NCBI GenBank assembly: GCA_963422465.1
Contig: OY730172.1
Location: 1,550,001-1,614,000, forward strand
Length of the DNA: 64,000 bases
Direction of reading: 5' to 3'
DNA from: Lichina pygmaea
Taxonomy: Eukaryota > Ascomycota > Lichinomycetes > Lichinales > Lichinaceae
The notes under the pieces are model-generated. The model saw nothing but the letters and a program-made list of their open reading frames with translations. It searched no databases and had not been told where the DNA came from. Below, one piece after another: positions 10,783-20,810 of this stretch. The position numbers were made by a program, and so were the translations under genes. The stretch's first letter is position 1. The number at the start of each line of letters is the position of its first letter.

Positions 10783-13700
10783 ATGACCCCTAGCAACGCA
10801 AAGCACCTGCGATTACCTGTGTCACTACACGCCAACACGCCAGTACAGACATACGCACTTGTTGACTCTGGAGCCAGTGGAAACTACATTTCAAGACAAC
10901 TTTACAACACCCTCGGCACTGGAAGAAGACGCAAGCAGCAGCCCTATCAGCTCGCGATGGCAAATGGACAGACAGAGCTAGTCTGCCATGAGACGCAGCC
11001 AATAGAAATAGTTACCGGACACCATGCTGAAAGGATCCACCTTGATATCGTTGAGTTGGCCACTCAGGATATCTATTTGAGGATGCCTTGGCTAAAGAAG
11101 CACAACCCAGTTGTTAACTGGAGGACAGGAGTACTCATGTTTAGGAACTGCACTAACAACACAGCTCGGACCTGTTACCAGCTGCAGAAGGCGTGGACAG
11201 ATGAGGGAAGGAGTCCTCAGTGGAACCTCACTGACAGAAAGGACAACTCTCAAGAGAAGAGGTCTGCCTTGACAGGCACACCCCGGAACCAGGTGGCCAA
11301 ACAGTCAGAGATGAAGAGAGAGGAAGTTGTTAACCCTCTGGAGATCCCTGAAGAGTACTGACCTGGGTATGATAACCTCTTTCAGGAAGAGACAACAACA
11401 GTAGTGTTGCCTAAGCACCAACCTTGGGATCATGAGATCAAGTTGCAACCAGGGATAGAGCCAGGATTTGGACTAATTTACCAGTTATCAGAGAAAAAGC
11501 TCCAAGTACTTTGCGAGTACCTGGAGGAAAACCTGAAAAAGAGTTTCATTCAAGAATCTCAATCGCCAGCAGGATACCTGATACTATTTGCACCAAAGAA
11601 AGATGGAAGTCTTCGACTTTGTGTAGATTACAGAAAACTCAACAACATTACTATCAAAAACTGATATCTGTTGCCAGATGCGAACGAATTGCGAGACAGG
11701 ATCAGCCAAGCTACAATCTTTACCAAGCTGGACTTGAAAGGAGTATACAACCTGATATGCATGAAAGAAGGAGAAGAATGGAAGACAGCCTTCAGAACCT
11801 GATACAGACACTACGAGTATCTGGTCATGCTATTCAGACTCACAAATACACCAGCAACATGTCAAGCCTTGATCAACAATGTCATCAGAGCATACCTGGA
11901 CTAAACAGCTATCACCTACCTAGACAACATTCTTGTCTACTCGAACACACAACAGGAACATACCAAACATGTGAAGGATGTTCTACGATGCCTACAAGAG
12001 GCAGGGCTCAAGCTCAACCTGAAGAAGTGTGAGTTCAACAAACCAGAAGTTGAATTCCTCAGATACATCATAGGAATTGAAGGGATCAAGATTGACCCTG
12101 AGAAAATCAAAGTGATTCAACAATGGCCAACACCGACATCAGTTAAGAAAGTACAAGCCTTCCTAGGATTTGCCAACTTCAACTGATAGTTTATCAAGAA
12201 CTACTCACAGACGGCAACACCACTGACAGAACTCACAAAGAAGGACGTGGAGTACTGGTGGACAGAGAGATAACAAAAAGTATTCCAGCAGCTCAAGGAC
12301 ACTTGCGCCAAGGAACCAGTTCTCCTCAACTTCAAGACAGGCCAACCGACATGAATCAAGATGGACGCTTCAGATCAGGCAGTGGGAGCATGCTTATGCC
12401 AACAGGCAGACGACAAGTGGCACCCAGTTGCCTACTACTCACGAAAAATGACACAAGCAGAACAAAACTATGATATCCACGACAAAGAGCTACTGGCAGT
12501 TGTCAATGCACTTGAACACTGGAGAGTGTATGCGGAAAGCAGTTCCGAACTCACTGTTCTCACAGACCACAAGAATCTGACAATGTTCACGACAACCAAG
12601 AAGCTGAACAGACGACAAGTCAGATAGGCTGAACTCCTAGGGCAACACAAGTTTAAGATCTTGTACACCCCCGGACAAGACAACAGGAGAGCAGACGCAC
12701 TAAGCTGATGAAAAGACTACATAGAAGATGATGAACACCAAGGAACAATCTTATAGTAGGACCAGTAAGGGAACCTGGTGCCTTGACCACAGATCAACAA
12801 GCTCACGGCAGAAGATACTGAGGAATTAATAAAGAACTACCACGACAATCCAGCACATGGTCACCCAGGAATCTCCAAGACCACAGACCTTATCCAACAG
12901 GCAGGGAATAATGTCATCAACCTCTGACAACATGTCACAAGCTACATCAGCAAATATCTACTATGCCAGAAAAACAAACACGGAAGACACAAGCCATATA
13001 GAGAAGGACACCCAAACACAATACCAAGAGGCCTGTGGGAAGACATGTCAATGGACTTTATCATGAAGCTACCCAAGTCCAAAGACCCAGTCACAGGAAT
13101 CACCTACAACTTGATTATAGTGATAGTGGACAGATTCACAAAATATCTAATAGTGGTACTATTCAAGGAAACCCACACAGCAGAGCAGTTGGGACACCTC
13201 CTACTGGACAGATTGGTCAGGGACCACAGAGTTCCAATCATGGTCATTACTGACAGAGACAAACTCTTTCACATCCAACTACTGGAAGACAATCAGTGCA
13301 GCCATGGGAACAAAACCCAAAATGTCTACGGCCTATCACCCACGAACTGACAGCCAGACGGAGTGAGCAAACCAAGTCCTGGAGACTTATTTGCAGTATT
13401 ACATCAACCAGACCCACAGTAATTAGGTACAATTATTACCAGTGGCACAGCTGGCAATCAACCAGCACAGATCAGACTCAAGAAAGGAATCGCCATTCTT
13501 TGCCAATTTTGGGTGACACGCAAACATCAGAATACCAAGCAGAGCTTCACCAAACACAGAGAAAGCACTCCAACATGACAAGCTCCTACGACAAACACAC
13601 ACGATGATGAGGTATTACCTTCAAGAGACCTCAGAAAAGATGCAACACCAAATAGACAAAAAATTGAAAATGGCACCTCAGCTGAAGAAGGGGGATAAAG

Positions 13701-14113
13701 TCTACCTCCTCACAAAAAATTGGAAAGTCAAGAAACCAAGAACAAAGAAACTGGACTATGTCAAGGTCAGACTATTTTCAGTTGAAGAAAGAACTGGACC
13801 AGTCAACGTCAGACTGTGACTACCGAGAGACGCTCGGGTACACCCAAACTTTCACATCTCAATGATTGAATTAGCCGACCAGAGCACACCCTTGCAGGAA
13901 ACATTTTATTACCAACCAGAGGAAGAACAGGAATTCAAAGTCGAACAGATCTTGAAGAGAAAAGGTCAGTGATACCTTGTCAAGTGGAAAAACTACCCAG
14001 ACTCGGAAAATACCTGGGAACCACTCAGGAACCTCGCGAACTGCCAGCTCCTTCTGCAGCAGTTCCGGCAGCAGCAGAACCGAACAGCTTGGCCTGCAGC
14101 GCGGACGTGTTAA
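10783..14113 (+). pseudogene. pol of the chromovirus: protease, RT, RNase H, integrase, chromodomain
   Basis: Protease motif DSGASGNYIS near 10865; RT with [10 protein letters not shown] near 11620 and YLDN at the position of the catalytic YxDD; RNase H with [10 protein letters not shown] near 12363 and TDHKN; integrase with zinc-binding and core segments; chromodomain with [17 protein letters not shown] near 13973-14030. The frame is cut by at least a dozen stops. A one-base shift near 13266-13269 (an extra T) moves the rest of the integrase and the chromodomain into the next frame. The coding frame ends at TAA 14111-14113. Inactive. Confidence 0.9.
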
Positions 14114-14525
14114 TAACCATCACTGACAAGTCTTCACCATCCGCCTCCATCTCAGCAACAAGGCACTGGAGCTTCTTCTTTGCTCGACCCTCAGCACCTT
14201 CAAGAACCTTTCACTTTCAGGACACACAAGCCTGCAGCTCGGCAAGCTACTCAACAAGAGTATCCCGCTTGGCCTCATCAACAGCCAAATCCTCGCGAAG
14301 GTTATCTCAGGTCATGTTCAGCGACTCCCAAGAAAGTGACACACAGGACTTCCCACAACAAGTGCATTCAGCGCACTTCAACTTATTGTTGTTGTCAGAC
14401 ATTCGGAAGCAGGGCTTGTGGTTCAAAACACAGAAGTCACACGGAGCAAGCGACACAAAGTTATGATCACAGATCTGGGCTGCCAGTTGTTTTCGGTAAG
14501 CAGAGGTACGTGATTTTGCAGACAT
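14025..14525 (-). pseudogene. Antisense Cys-rich plus coiled-coil ORF in the chromovirus 3' region
   Basis: On the strand opposite to gag-pol, one frame from ATG 14525-14523 to TGA 14027-14025 spans 166 codons with four in-frame stops. The first part is rich in cysteines (CDFC, CAECTCCGKSC), followed by a Glu/Leu/Lys-rich stretch typical of a coiled coil (DNLREDLAVDEAKRDTL, then LAELQA). The composition stays protein-like across all four stops, which are one-transition changes (TGA from CGA, TAG from CAG or TGG). It overlaps the last 89 nt of pol. From memory, fungal Ty3-type elements often carry an antisense Cys-rich coiled-coil ORF here; function unknown. Confidence 0.65.
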
Positions 14526-14569
14526 ACTCAAGAATTCATCAGGACGATGAATGAAGGAGAGGAGGGTAG

Positions 14570-15169
14570 TGTTACGACCCATGGGATGGGAGCCACTTAT
14601 TTATAGGTAATCAGGCCGCGGGCCAGGCAAGAGGACACCATGGAAGTCAAGTGACCAACCAACAAGAGGTCACGTGACTGTCGAGACACACGGGAGTCTC
14701 GACGTCGCATACATGAAGTATCGAGACAATCTCACCAGTCTCGACGCAGGATACATGAAGCATCAAGACAATCTCACCAGTCTTGACGCAGGATGCATGA
14801 AGCATCGAGACAATCTCACCAGTCTCGACGCAGGGTGCATAACATAGTGGGACTGTCAAGACAATCTCACCCGTCTCGATGTCAAGACTGTCAAGACAAT
14901 CTTGATTGTCTTGACAGGCCAGCACTATATAGTCCGACGATAGTTCCCCTATGGAACGATCGTCTTCAACTCATGTTGTGATCCAGACAACTAGATCTAC
15001 TTCAATACAATCCTTTTGTACGAAGCCATTGATCAGGTGTCACCACCACCACATTCCACCAAACCCCTTCGCGCTCCTTGACACTCCTCTTCTGCGAGAA
15101 CCAACCCGCCTTCCGTATCTCGCCCTTAATCCTATACTCGGTTAGGACGGCACGGTACGGACCGCAACA
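14570..15169 (+). repeat. 3' LTR
   Basis: 600 bp, TGTTACG...CGCAACA, followed by the AACAT target duplication (15170-15174). It shows C-to-T changes in CpA context relative to the 5' LTR (for example CTCAT to CTTAT near its start), plus many CpG-type transitions on either copy. Confidence 0.95.
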
Positions 15170-15174
15170 AACAT

Positions 15175-15833
15175 CTGCAAGGAGAAGAACAGCACAATAG
15201 CGCTGCTGCTCTGGGGACTTGCTGGCAAGAAGCTGGATGTTGTCGCAGTACAAGAGCCCTGGCAGAACCCCCACTGGCAAACTTTGTATAACCCGCCAGG
15301 GAGCTGTTTTTATCTAGCTTTCACCCCCACAGAGTGCACCCATGTCTGCTTCTATGTCAATAAGGCTATACACCCAGACAGCTGGGAGATCAATAGAGCA
15401 GGCAATCCTGACATTGTGACACTGGCAATCTGAACCATATGCAGAAGTCAGCTGGCCCTGATCCACATCCACAATGTCTATAGCCTCTTGCCATGACACT
15501 GAACCACTCTGGAGACACCAGTTATTGACAAGTTGACAGCAAGGCTCTGGGCAGCCCCCAGTGTCCACCATGTTATAGCCAGAGACTTCAATCTACACCA
15601 TCCAAGCTGGGGAGGCCAGCAGTACCTCACACAACATATGGTGGTGGACAGCCTACTTGACACAGCTGCTGCCACCAGCCTGCAACTTGCCCTCCCTCTG
15701 GGTATGATCACTTGGCAGGCCAGGAACCTGGAGAGCACAATCAACCTTATGTTTGTATCAGTGGCACTCACCCCCCAGATCATGGCCTGTGGGGTGGTGG
15801 AGCACCTAGAGCAGTCATCAGACCACTGCCGGC
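15175..15833 (+). pseudogene. Tad-like LINE endonuclease (APE-type) fragment
   Basis: Continuation of the LINE ORF2 interrupted by the chromovirus. The translation gives the endonuclease motifs LDVVAVQEPW (about 15234-15263), a DFNLHHPSWGG block (15579-15611) and a terminal SSDHC (about 15816-15830), which are three landmarks of APE-type LINE endonucleases. Stops break the frame near 15432 and 15497. The usual DF(N)xHH motif is present, but the preceding Gly is Arg (ARDFN). The sequence switches abruptly to a minus-strand LTR element at about 15833, so the RT domain is missing here. Confidence 0.8.
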
Positions 15834-16437
15834 ATCTCATGAAGATTTTGGTGATGTCTTCTGCACCCATCCCTGCACAAGGCTCACAAATAACACTCTT
15901 GCTTAGGCAGTCAGTAAACACCAGCATGTTGCTGTAGCCCATCAAATTTGGCAGGTCAGTGATGAAGTCCATCAACAATTCTTGCCGCAAGTGGTTGGGG
16001 ACTGGGAGAGGTTTTAAGAATCCCTGCTGACAGGTTTGCCAGAGCTTGTTCCTCTTGCAGGCAGTGCAATCCAGCACAAATCATTCGATGTCGGCGTCCA
16101 TATTGGGCCAGAAGTAATCTTGCCAAAGGATTGCAGCAGTCCTGTCTTGACCTGGGTGCCCTGTGAGTGGTGAGTTGTGAGCTAGTTGGATTAATCAAGT
16201 CCTCAAGGGCTCACTGTCAGGGACCCAGGTATGTCCTCTGAATAGAACCTGTTCCTCTTCTTGGATCTCACATTCTCCAATGGAGACTTTGAGTCTTAAC
16301 TTGGGGGGAGACATCCTTCTTCCTTCTGTGATTGCCTGCTGAATTCTCTGCAACACAGGATCCTTCTCACGCCATTCTGCCCAAAGCGACTTGATGGCAG
16401 GCATGTCTTGTTCTTCTTCTACATTAGCGGGTGTGGC
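15834..16437 (-). pseudogene. Truncated integrase segment of the second LTR element
   Basis: Lies in the pol reading direction after a TGA that ends the RT-RNase H frame at 16438. It shows a linker (DPVLQRIQQ), an integrase zinc-binding domain with His and Cys ligands (HRAP..., CTACKRNK) and the beginning of the core (LLMDFITDLP, carrying the first catalytic Asp). Small frame interruptions lie near 16195 and 16080. The sequence breaks off at about 15834. Confidence 0.75.
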
Positions 16438-17876
16438 TCAAAGCAATTCAGAGGAGGGCTTAGGGCAGAAGACACCTGGGGCGCACATTCCTGGCTTCAG
16501 AAGCTGGCAATCACAAGCTAGCAGCCGGTCGTCAAGTCTGTTTGGGAGGTCTTGGGGGTGGTGTGACAGCAGGTCAGGAATGGTGTTTGACTTGCCCGGG
16601 GTGTACAAGATCTTGAAGTCGTATTTGGAGAGGGTCTTGGCCCAGCGCATCTGTTGTTTGGTGAGCTTCCTTGTTGACATGAAGTACTTTAGATTCCGGT
16701 GGTCTGTAACAATCCTGAACTCCTTCACACTTCGTAGCTCAGTGTCCCACTTGTCCAACACCTTGATGATGGTGAGCATCTCTTTGTTGTAGATCTCGTA
16801 ATTGCACTCAGCAGGCAGGTGGCGTTTGGACATGTACGCAATCAGCCGTAGGACGCTGTCAATGACCTGTTGTAGTACTGCTCCTGAGCACCAGCCAGAG
16901 GTGTCACGCGCCAAAACAGTTTCGCGATCTGCGTCGAATTGCCCTAGCACTGGGGCCATCACAAAGGCTCTCTTCAACAAGTGGAAGGCCTTGTCAGATT
17001 CGGGGGTCCATTGGAACACTGCGTCCTTTTTGGTCAGACCAGTTAGGGGGGCTGCGATCTTGGAGAAGTCTTTAATAAAGTGTCGGTAGAAGTTCGCGAA
17101 ACCAAGGAAGGCTTGGACTGCTCGTACAGAGGTAGGAGCTTCCCAGGCCTGCAATGCAGAGATCTTCTCTGGGTCCATTCGTAAACCTTTTCCTGCTTCC
17201 AGAATAAAGCCCAGGTACTTCGTAGACTGTGCATGGAACTCGCACTTATCAATGTCAATCTGCAGGCCGGCTTCTTGTAGCTGTTGCAGGACTCTCTTGA
17301 CTTGTTCCTTGTGCTCCCCCAGTGTCCCGTCAGTGTAAATCAGGATGTTGTCAATGTAAGCGGAGCAGAAGTCATCCAGGAAGTCCTTCAGAGCGTGATT
17401 GATGTACTTCTGGAAGGTGCTGGGGGTGTTGGCTAGTCCAAACAGAGTAACCAGCCATTCGTAGAGTCCGTAGCGTGTGTGGAACACCATCTTCCATTCA
17501 TCTCCCTCTGCTATCCGGATCTTGTGGAACACTGCGATGACGTCGAGTTTGGTGAAGTACTTGGCTTTGCTGACGGAATTGAGAGTCTCTTGGATCAACG
17601 GCAACGGGTAACAATCCTTCCTTGTGATCTTATTCAGCCCACGGTAGTCCACGCAGAATCGTAGTCCACCTCCTGGCTTGCGCACAAAGAGCACTGGAGC
17701 AGCCGCAGGTGACTGGCTCACACGGATAAACCCTTTGTCCAATAACCCATTGAGGGTGTTACGCAACACCAGAAGCTTGTCCTTCGACATGGTGTAGAGG
17801 GGCCCCCAAGGCACCTCCGGAGCTGTTCCGTCTGCCTTTGGCTCTAGCTCGACTGCATGATCCTGGCTGGCTCGGT

Positions 17877-17908
<32 letters not shown>

Positions 17909-18816
17909 AGGCGTTCTGCAGCGGCGTGGTCAAAGACGTCGAGCCATTGGTGGTAGTCTTCCGGGAGCTTCTCCTTAGGGTCTGAACGTATCTTTGTCTT
18001 CAACGCCTTCTTGATGTCTCTCATGCTCGCGGCAAAGACTTGGGCCTTCTTGTGCCTGCAAGCCAGCTTGAATGCAGCTGCATTGACCATGACGCAGTCC
18101 AATTGCAGCTCTCTTGGGGCTTCTTGTTCCAGGTTAGCTACTGTCGTTCCTGAGTGGTGGATCAACATCTTGTCCTTTGCGTGATTGAAATGCACATCTT
18201 GCTGACGGATCCAGGGGCGTCCTAAGATCATATCCCATTCGTTAAGCTTAGCCACAAAGAAGAAAACATGTGGCTGTACGTGGCCTTTGATCCGCATGGC
18301 TCCGTAAGCCACTTCGCTGATTGTTCCTTGCTGGGGGTCTCCTTCGAACGTGGATATACGGATTGGGCGGGTCCGTAGCCGCTTCAAGTTGCATTTGGTG
18401 GCGTATGCAGGGTCAATGATTCCGTAGGAGCTGCAGCCACAATCTACCATTGCTCGCCCGGGGGTGAAGTTCTGAATGCGCAGAGGAGAGAGTTCAATAG
18501 GGGTGTGGAACAACGTGCCATTCATCGGGAAGTTATTAAGCTCCTCCCTAATCTTGCTGACTTGTTCCACCACCTTCTTGACCACTTCCTCAGATCCTTG
18601 GACGCGACTCTGCCCAAGGATCACCCATTTTTTGACTCCGACTCCATCTCTGCAGTCTCTACCTCTGCATCCTCGGGGACTCGAGCCTCTGTCACGGCAA
18701 CCTGTGGACGGCGGGTGGGGAGCAGCACACATTGGCTGACAAAGTGCTGCTTCGACCCGCACCGTACGCATAAGCCCTTGGCTCTCCGTTCTGAGAGCAC
18801 GTCGGGGGTCACCCAT
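16438..18816 (-). CDS. pol: protease, reverse transcriptase, RNase H (second LTR element)
   Basis: Open for 792 codons, though the real product most likely enters this frame by -1 frameshifting at 18627-18633 rather than at the ATG at 18816. Protease region with VDCGCSSYGIID; RT with RFCVDYRGLNKIT, TKLDVI and SAYIDN (Asn where the second catalytic Asp of YxDD is usual); RNase H with LTKKD and TDHRNLKYFM. A Pro run is encoded by a 31-nt G/C homopolymer (17877-17907), so its length is doubtful. It ends at a TGA before the integrase, so the protein is truncated compared with a full Ty3 pol. Probably inactive for integration, but the RT domain is uninterrupted. Confidence 0.88.
18593..18633 (-). 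other. Putative programmed -1 ribosomal frameshift signal (gag-pol)
   Basis: Read on the minus strand: heptamer A AAA AAT (18633-18627) in the gag frame, a 4-nt spacer GGGT, then a perfect 9-bp stem GATCCTTGG / CCAAGGATC (18622-18614 and 18601-18593) closing a 12-nt loop. The gag stop TGA (18623-18621) lies two codons after the heptamer, and slipping back one base opens the pol frame. All parts of an eukaryotic -1 site are present. Confidence 0.7.
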
Positions 18817-19898
18817 TTAGCTCGGAGCTTTCCCGCCGATGTGTCCATGGGGCCTGAGTGTGTACCGGTAGCTGTTGAGGTGGCTGGGGAGCTGGCAGGG
18901 TGGCTGGGAGCCGCACGGGAGGGTGTTCCAGCCGTGCCCGCCGTGCGGGCCAGTGGCAGGACCATCCGGGAACGTTGGCGATATTGTTCTGCTCGTTGGC
19001 GGTTATCCAGTGACTGGCACAGGCGTACCAGTTCGTCCATTGTTGCTGGCTTGGTAGCCTGGTACGAGAGAGCCGTCCCTAGCTCTTGCGAGAGCTGCAG
19101 CCGCAGCATGTGCAGCAGGGAGCTCTCGTCGTACCCCGTCTTGGGCGCATGCCGCATAAACTCCGCGTAGTGCTCCGCGAAAGTCTTCTTGCCTTGACTG
19201 AGCTTTGCCAGCTTTGTCCGAGCCGTGTTCGCTCGATCCGGATCTCCAAAGGCGTTGTCCAGAATCCTGAACATGGATCTGAACGCCGAGTCGCCTGGGT
19301 GTTCGTTGGCAAGTCTCAGAGCTCTGGCGTAGCTCTCCTCTGCGAACGGCTCCAATTGGGCCTGTGCGGCTCCTCCAACCCGCGAGAAAACGTAGCGGAG
19401 CTGAGCTAACGCATCAGGGTAACGAATCCCCTCCTGCCTAATCTTATCAGCCATCTTAATCTTCCAAACGTCCAGAGAGATCTCATCTGTCCGTGCGTCT
19501 CCTGTGAAAATAGGAGGATTCGGGAGCTTTGCCGGCTTGGGGGAGCTGGCTCGCTGGGTGGTGGTGGCGGTGGCTAGCTGGGTCGGCTCCTGCAAGGGAG
19601 TAGCGGGGGCTGGGGTCGCAGGCGTCAAGGAGCCAGGTGAGAGCAGCTGGTTCCGGAGAGTGTCTCGTTCCAGCTTGAAGGCATCACGTTCTGCCTTGTA
19701 GTAGCCGGCTTGCCCCATTGCTTCTTGGTACTGCTGCTGGAGTGTAACAAGTTGCTTGTTGATGAAGCCTAGCTCAGCCTGCGAGGATTGGAGCCGTGCC
19801 TCCACATCCCTGCCCAAGGCCACCTTCTCGTCCCGGTCCTGCTGGGTAAGTTCCAGCTCATCCATAACACGCTGCAGCTCGTCTTGCAGCGCGGTCAT
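18621..19898 (-). CDS. gag of the second LTR element
   Basis: A 425-codon intact frame. The N-terminal 80 residues form a Glu/Leu/Gln-rich coiled coil. A Pro/Thr-rich linker follows, then a retrotransposon gag domain (SLDVWKIKMADKIRQE onward) and a CCHC knuckle (CVRCGSKQHFVSQC) near residue 375. It ends at TGA 18621-18623, immediately after the slippery heptamer. The start is the first ATG after an in-frame TAG upstream. It overlaps pol by 196 nt in the -1 relation. Unlike the neighbouring chromovirus, no stops interrupt it. Confidence 0.9.
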   Translation of the reverse strand: MTALQDELQRVMDELELTQQDRDEKVALGRDVEARLQSSQAELGFINKQLVTLQQQYQEAMGQAGYYKAERDAFKLERDTLRNQLLSPGSLTPATPAPATPLQEPTQLATATTTQRASSPKPAKLPNPPIFTGDARTDEISLDVWKIKMADKIRQEGIRYPDALAQLRYVFSRVGGAAQAQLEPFAEESYARALRLANEHPGDSAFRSMFRILDNAFGDPDRANTARTKLAKLSQGKKTFAEHYAEFMRHAPKTGYDESSLLHMLRLQLSQELGTALSYQATKPATMDELVRLCQSLDNRQRAEQYRQRSRMVLPLARTAGTAGTPSRAAPSHPASSPATSTATGTHSGPMDTSAGKLRAKWVTPDVLSERRAKGLCVRCGSKQHFVSQCVLLPTRRPQVAVTEARVPEDAEVETAEMESESKNG

Positions 19899-19952
19899 GC
19901 GATCCTCTGCGTTGGCGCCTTCCGTTCTCTTGATCTGTCTGTTCTGTCGATA

Positions 19953-20165
19953 GGGCTATCCAGCCAAACGCTCGGGTCCTTGACTCGAGCCCGTGTACAC
20001 AGCAGCTATCCAGCGGAGTGTGTCCGTCCGTTCCGTCAGTTCTGTTCCGTTGGTGAGGCTATCCAGCCAAGCGCTCGGGTCCTTGACTCGAGCCTGTGTG
20101 CGCGGCAGCTATCCAGCTAAGCGCGTCCGTTCTGTTCCGTCAGTAGGCTGTCCAGCCGAGGGAGA
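19953..20165 (-). repeat. Direct repeats in the 5' leader of the second LTR element
   Basis: A segment beginning GGCTATCCAGCCAA at 19954 recurs 103 bp later at 20057, including GCTCGGGTCCTTGACTCGAGCC, and a shorter third copy begins near 20146. It lies just upstream of gag in the element's orientation. Confidence 0.75.
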
Positions 20166-20319
20166 GCTTTACCTAATGTCAAGGGCTAGACGTCGATGAC
20201 GATCAATAGATTCCTATTGTACAAGAAGGTAAAGCTACAGAAAGAAAGTGCAACACAGGCAGGTAAAACATGGAAGGCGACACGAAGTCAGCTGACTCGT
20301 CGCGTGGTCACGTGGCTGG

Positions 20320-20800
20320 GAGGTGCTCGTGGTCTGCCCTGTGACAATTGGACTGGCAGCATTCCTCTGCAAGCAACAGGTACCTGGCTTCCCCACACCA
20401 GCATGCAGCTGTGGAGTGCTGTGGGAGACAGCCGAACACATGGTTCTAGACTGCTCACACCTTCTCTGAGTGTGGTGAAGCCTGTATCTAGCAGCTGCCA
20501 CCACTGACTACCAGGCTTGGTTTGACATCCTGACCACAGCCCACCACCACCCTCACAGTGTGGATCCTCTGACAAGGCATTCTCCCCCAGTTCTCCTGGG
20601 CTCAGGAGCAGCTGGAAGCTGGCTGCTAGCCAGCCACCCCCCATGTTCTACAACATCTTGACAGGATAGTGCTGGCCAGGCACTGCAGAAGGAGGTTTTT
20701 CACACTAGCAGGCCTAGAGTTTTCCTTGCTTAATTTTCATAGCTGACCCAGCATAGTCTAGATAACTAGCACTAGAATGGAGTAGGAATACCAATTACCA
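20320..20800 (+). mobile_element. LINE 3'-terminal fragment (plus strand)
   Basis: The translation gives the C-terminal end of a Tad-like ORF2 (LAAFLCKQQVPGF, then ACSCG, and FSWAQEQLEAG in another frame) and a 3' UTR with GACCCAGCATA and CTAGAATGGAGTAGGAAT, ending in a short (CCAATTA)-type tail. It is similar to the minus-strand copy at 22085-22937. Stops and shifts make it inactive. Confidence 0.75.
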
Positions 20801-20810
20801 ATTACCCCCC

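Larger units (their letters stand above)
8627..15169 (+). mobile_element. Full-length Ty3-type chromovirus (LTR retrotransposon), degenerate
   Basis: Begins TGTTACG and ends CGCAACA, with two 600-bp LTRs (8627-9226 and 14570-15169). The 5-bp target duplication AACAT is at 8622-8626 and 15170-15174. Internal order is gag with a CCHC knuckle, a Cys/His-rich module, protease, reverse transcriptase, RNase H, integrase and a C-terminal chromodomain, as in fungal chromoviruses. The coding part is broken by many TGA/TAG/TAA codons and at least one frameshift, so it cannot be autonomous. A reading frame on the opposite strand lies at the 3' end of the internal region. The element is inserted in a LINE endonuclease gene. 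Confidence 0.95.
15834..20180 (-). mobile_element. Second Ty3-type LTR element, 3'-truncated, minus strand
   Basis: Gag (18621-19898) and pol (16438-18816) are long open frames; the integrase (below 16437) is cut at about 15834 in its core domain, before the second catalytic Asp. No 3' LTR is present and I could not define the 5' LTR, which should lie near or beyond 20180. Gag-pol is far better preserved than in the neighbouring chromovirus. The right edge is uncertain. Confidence 0.85.
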
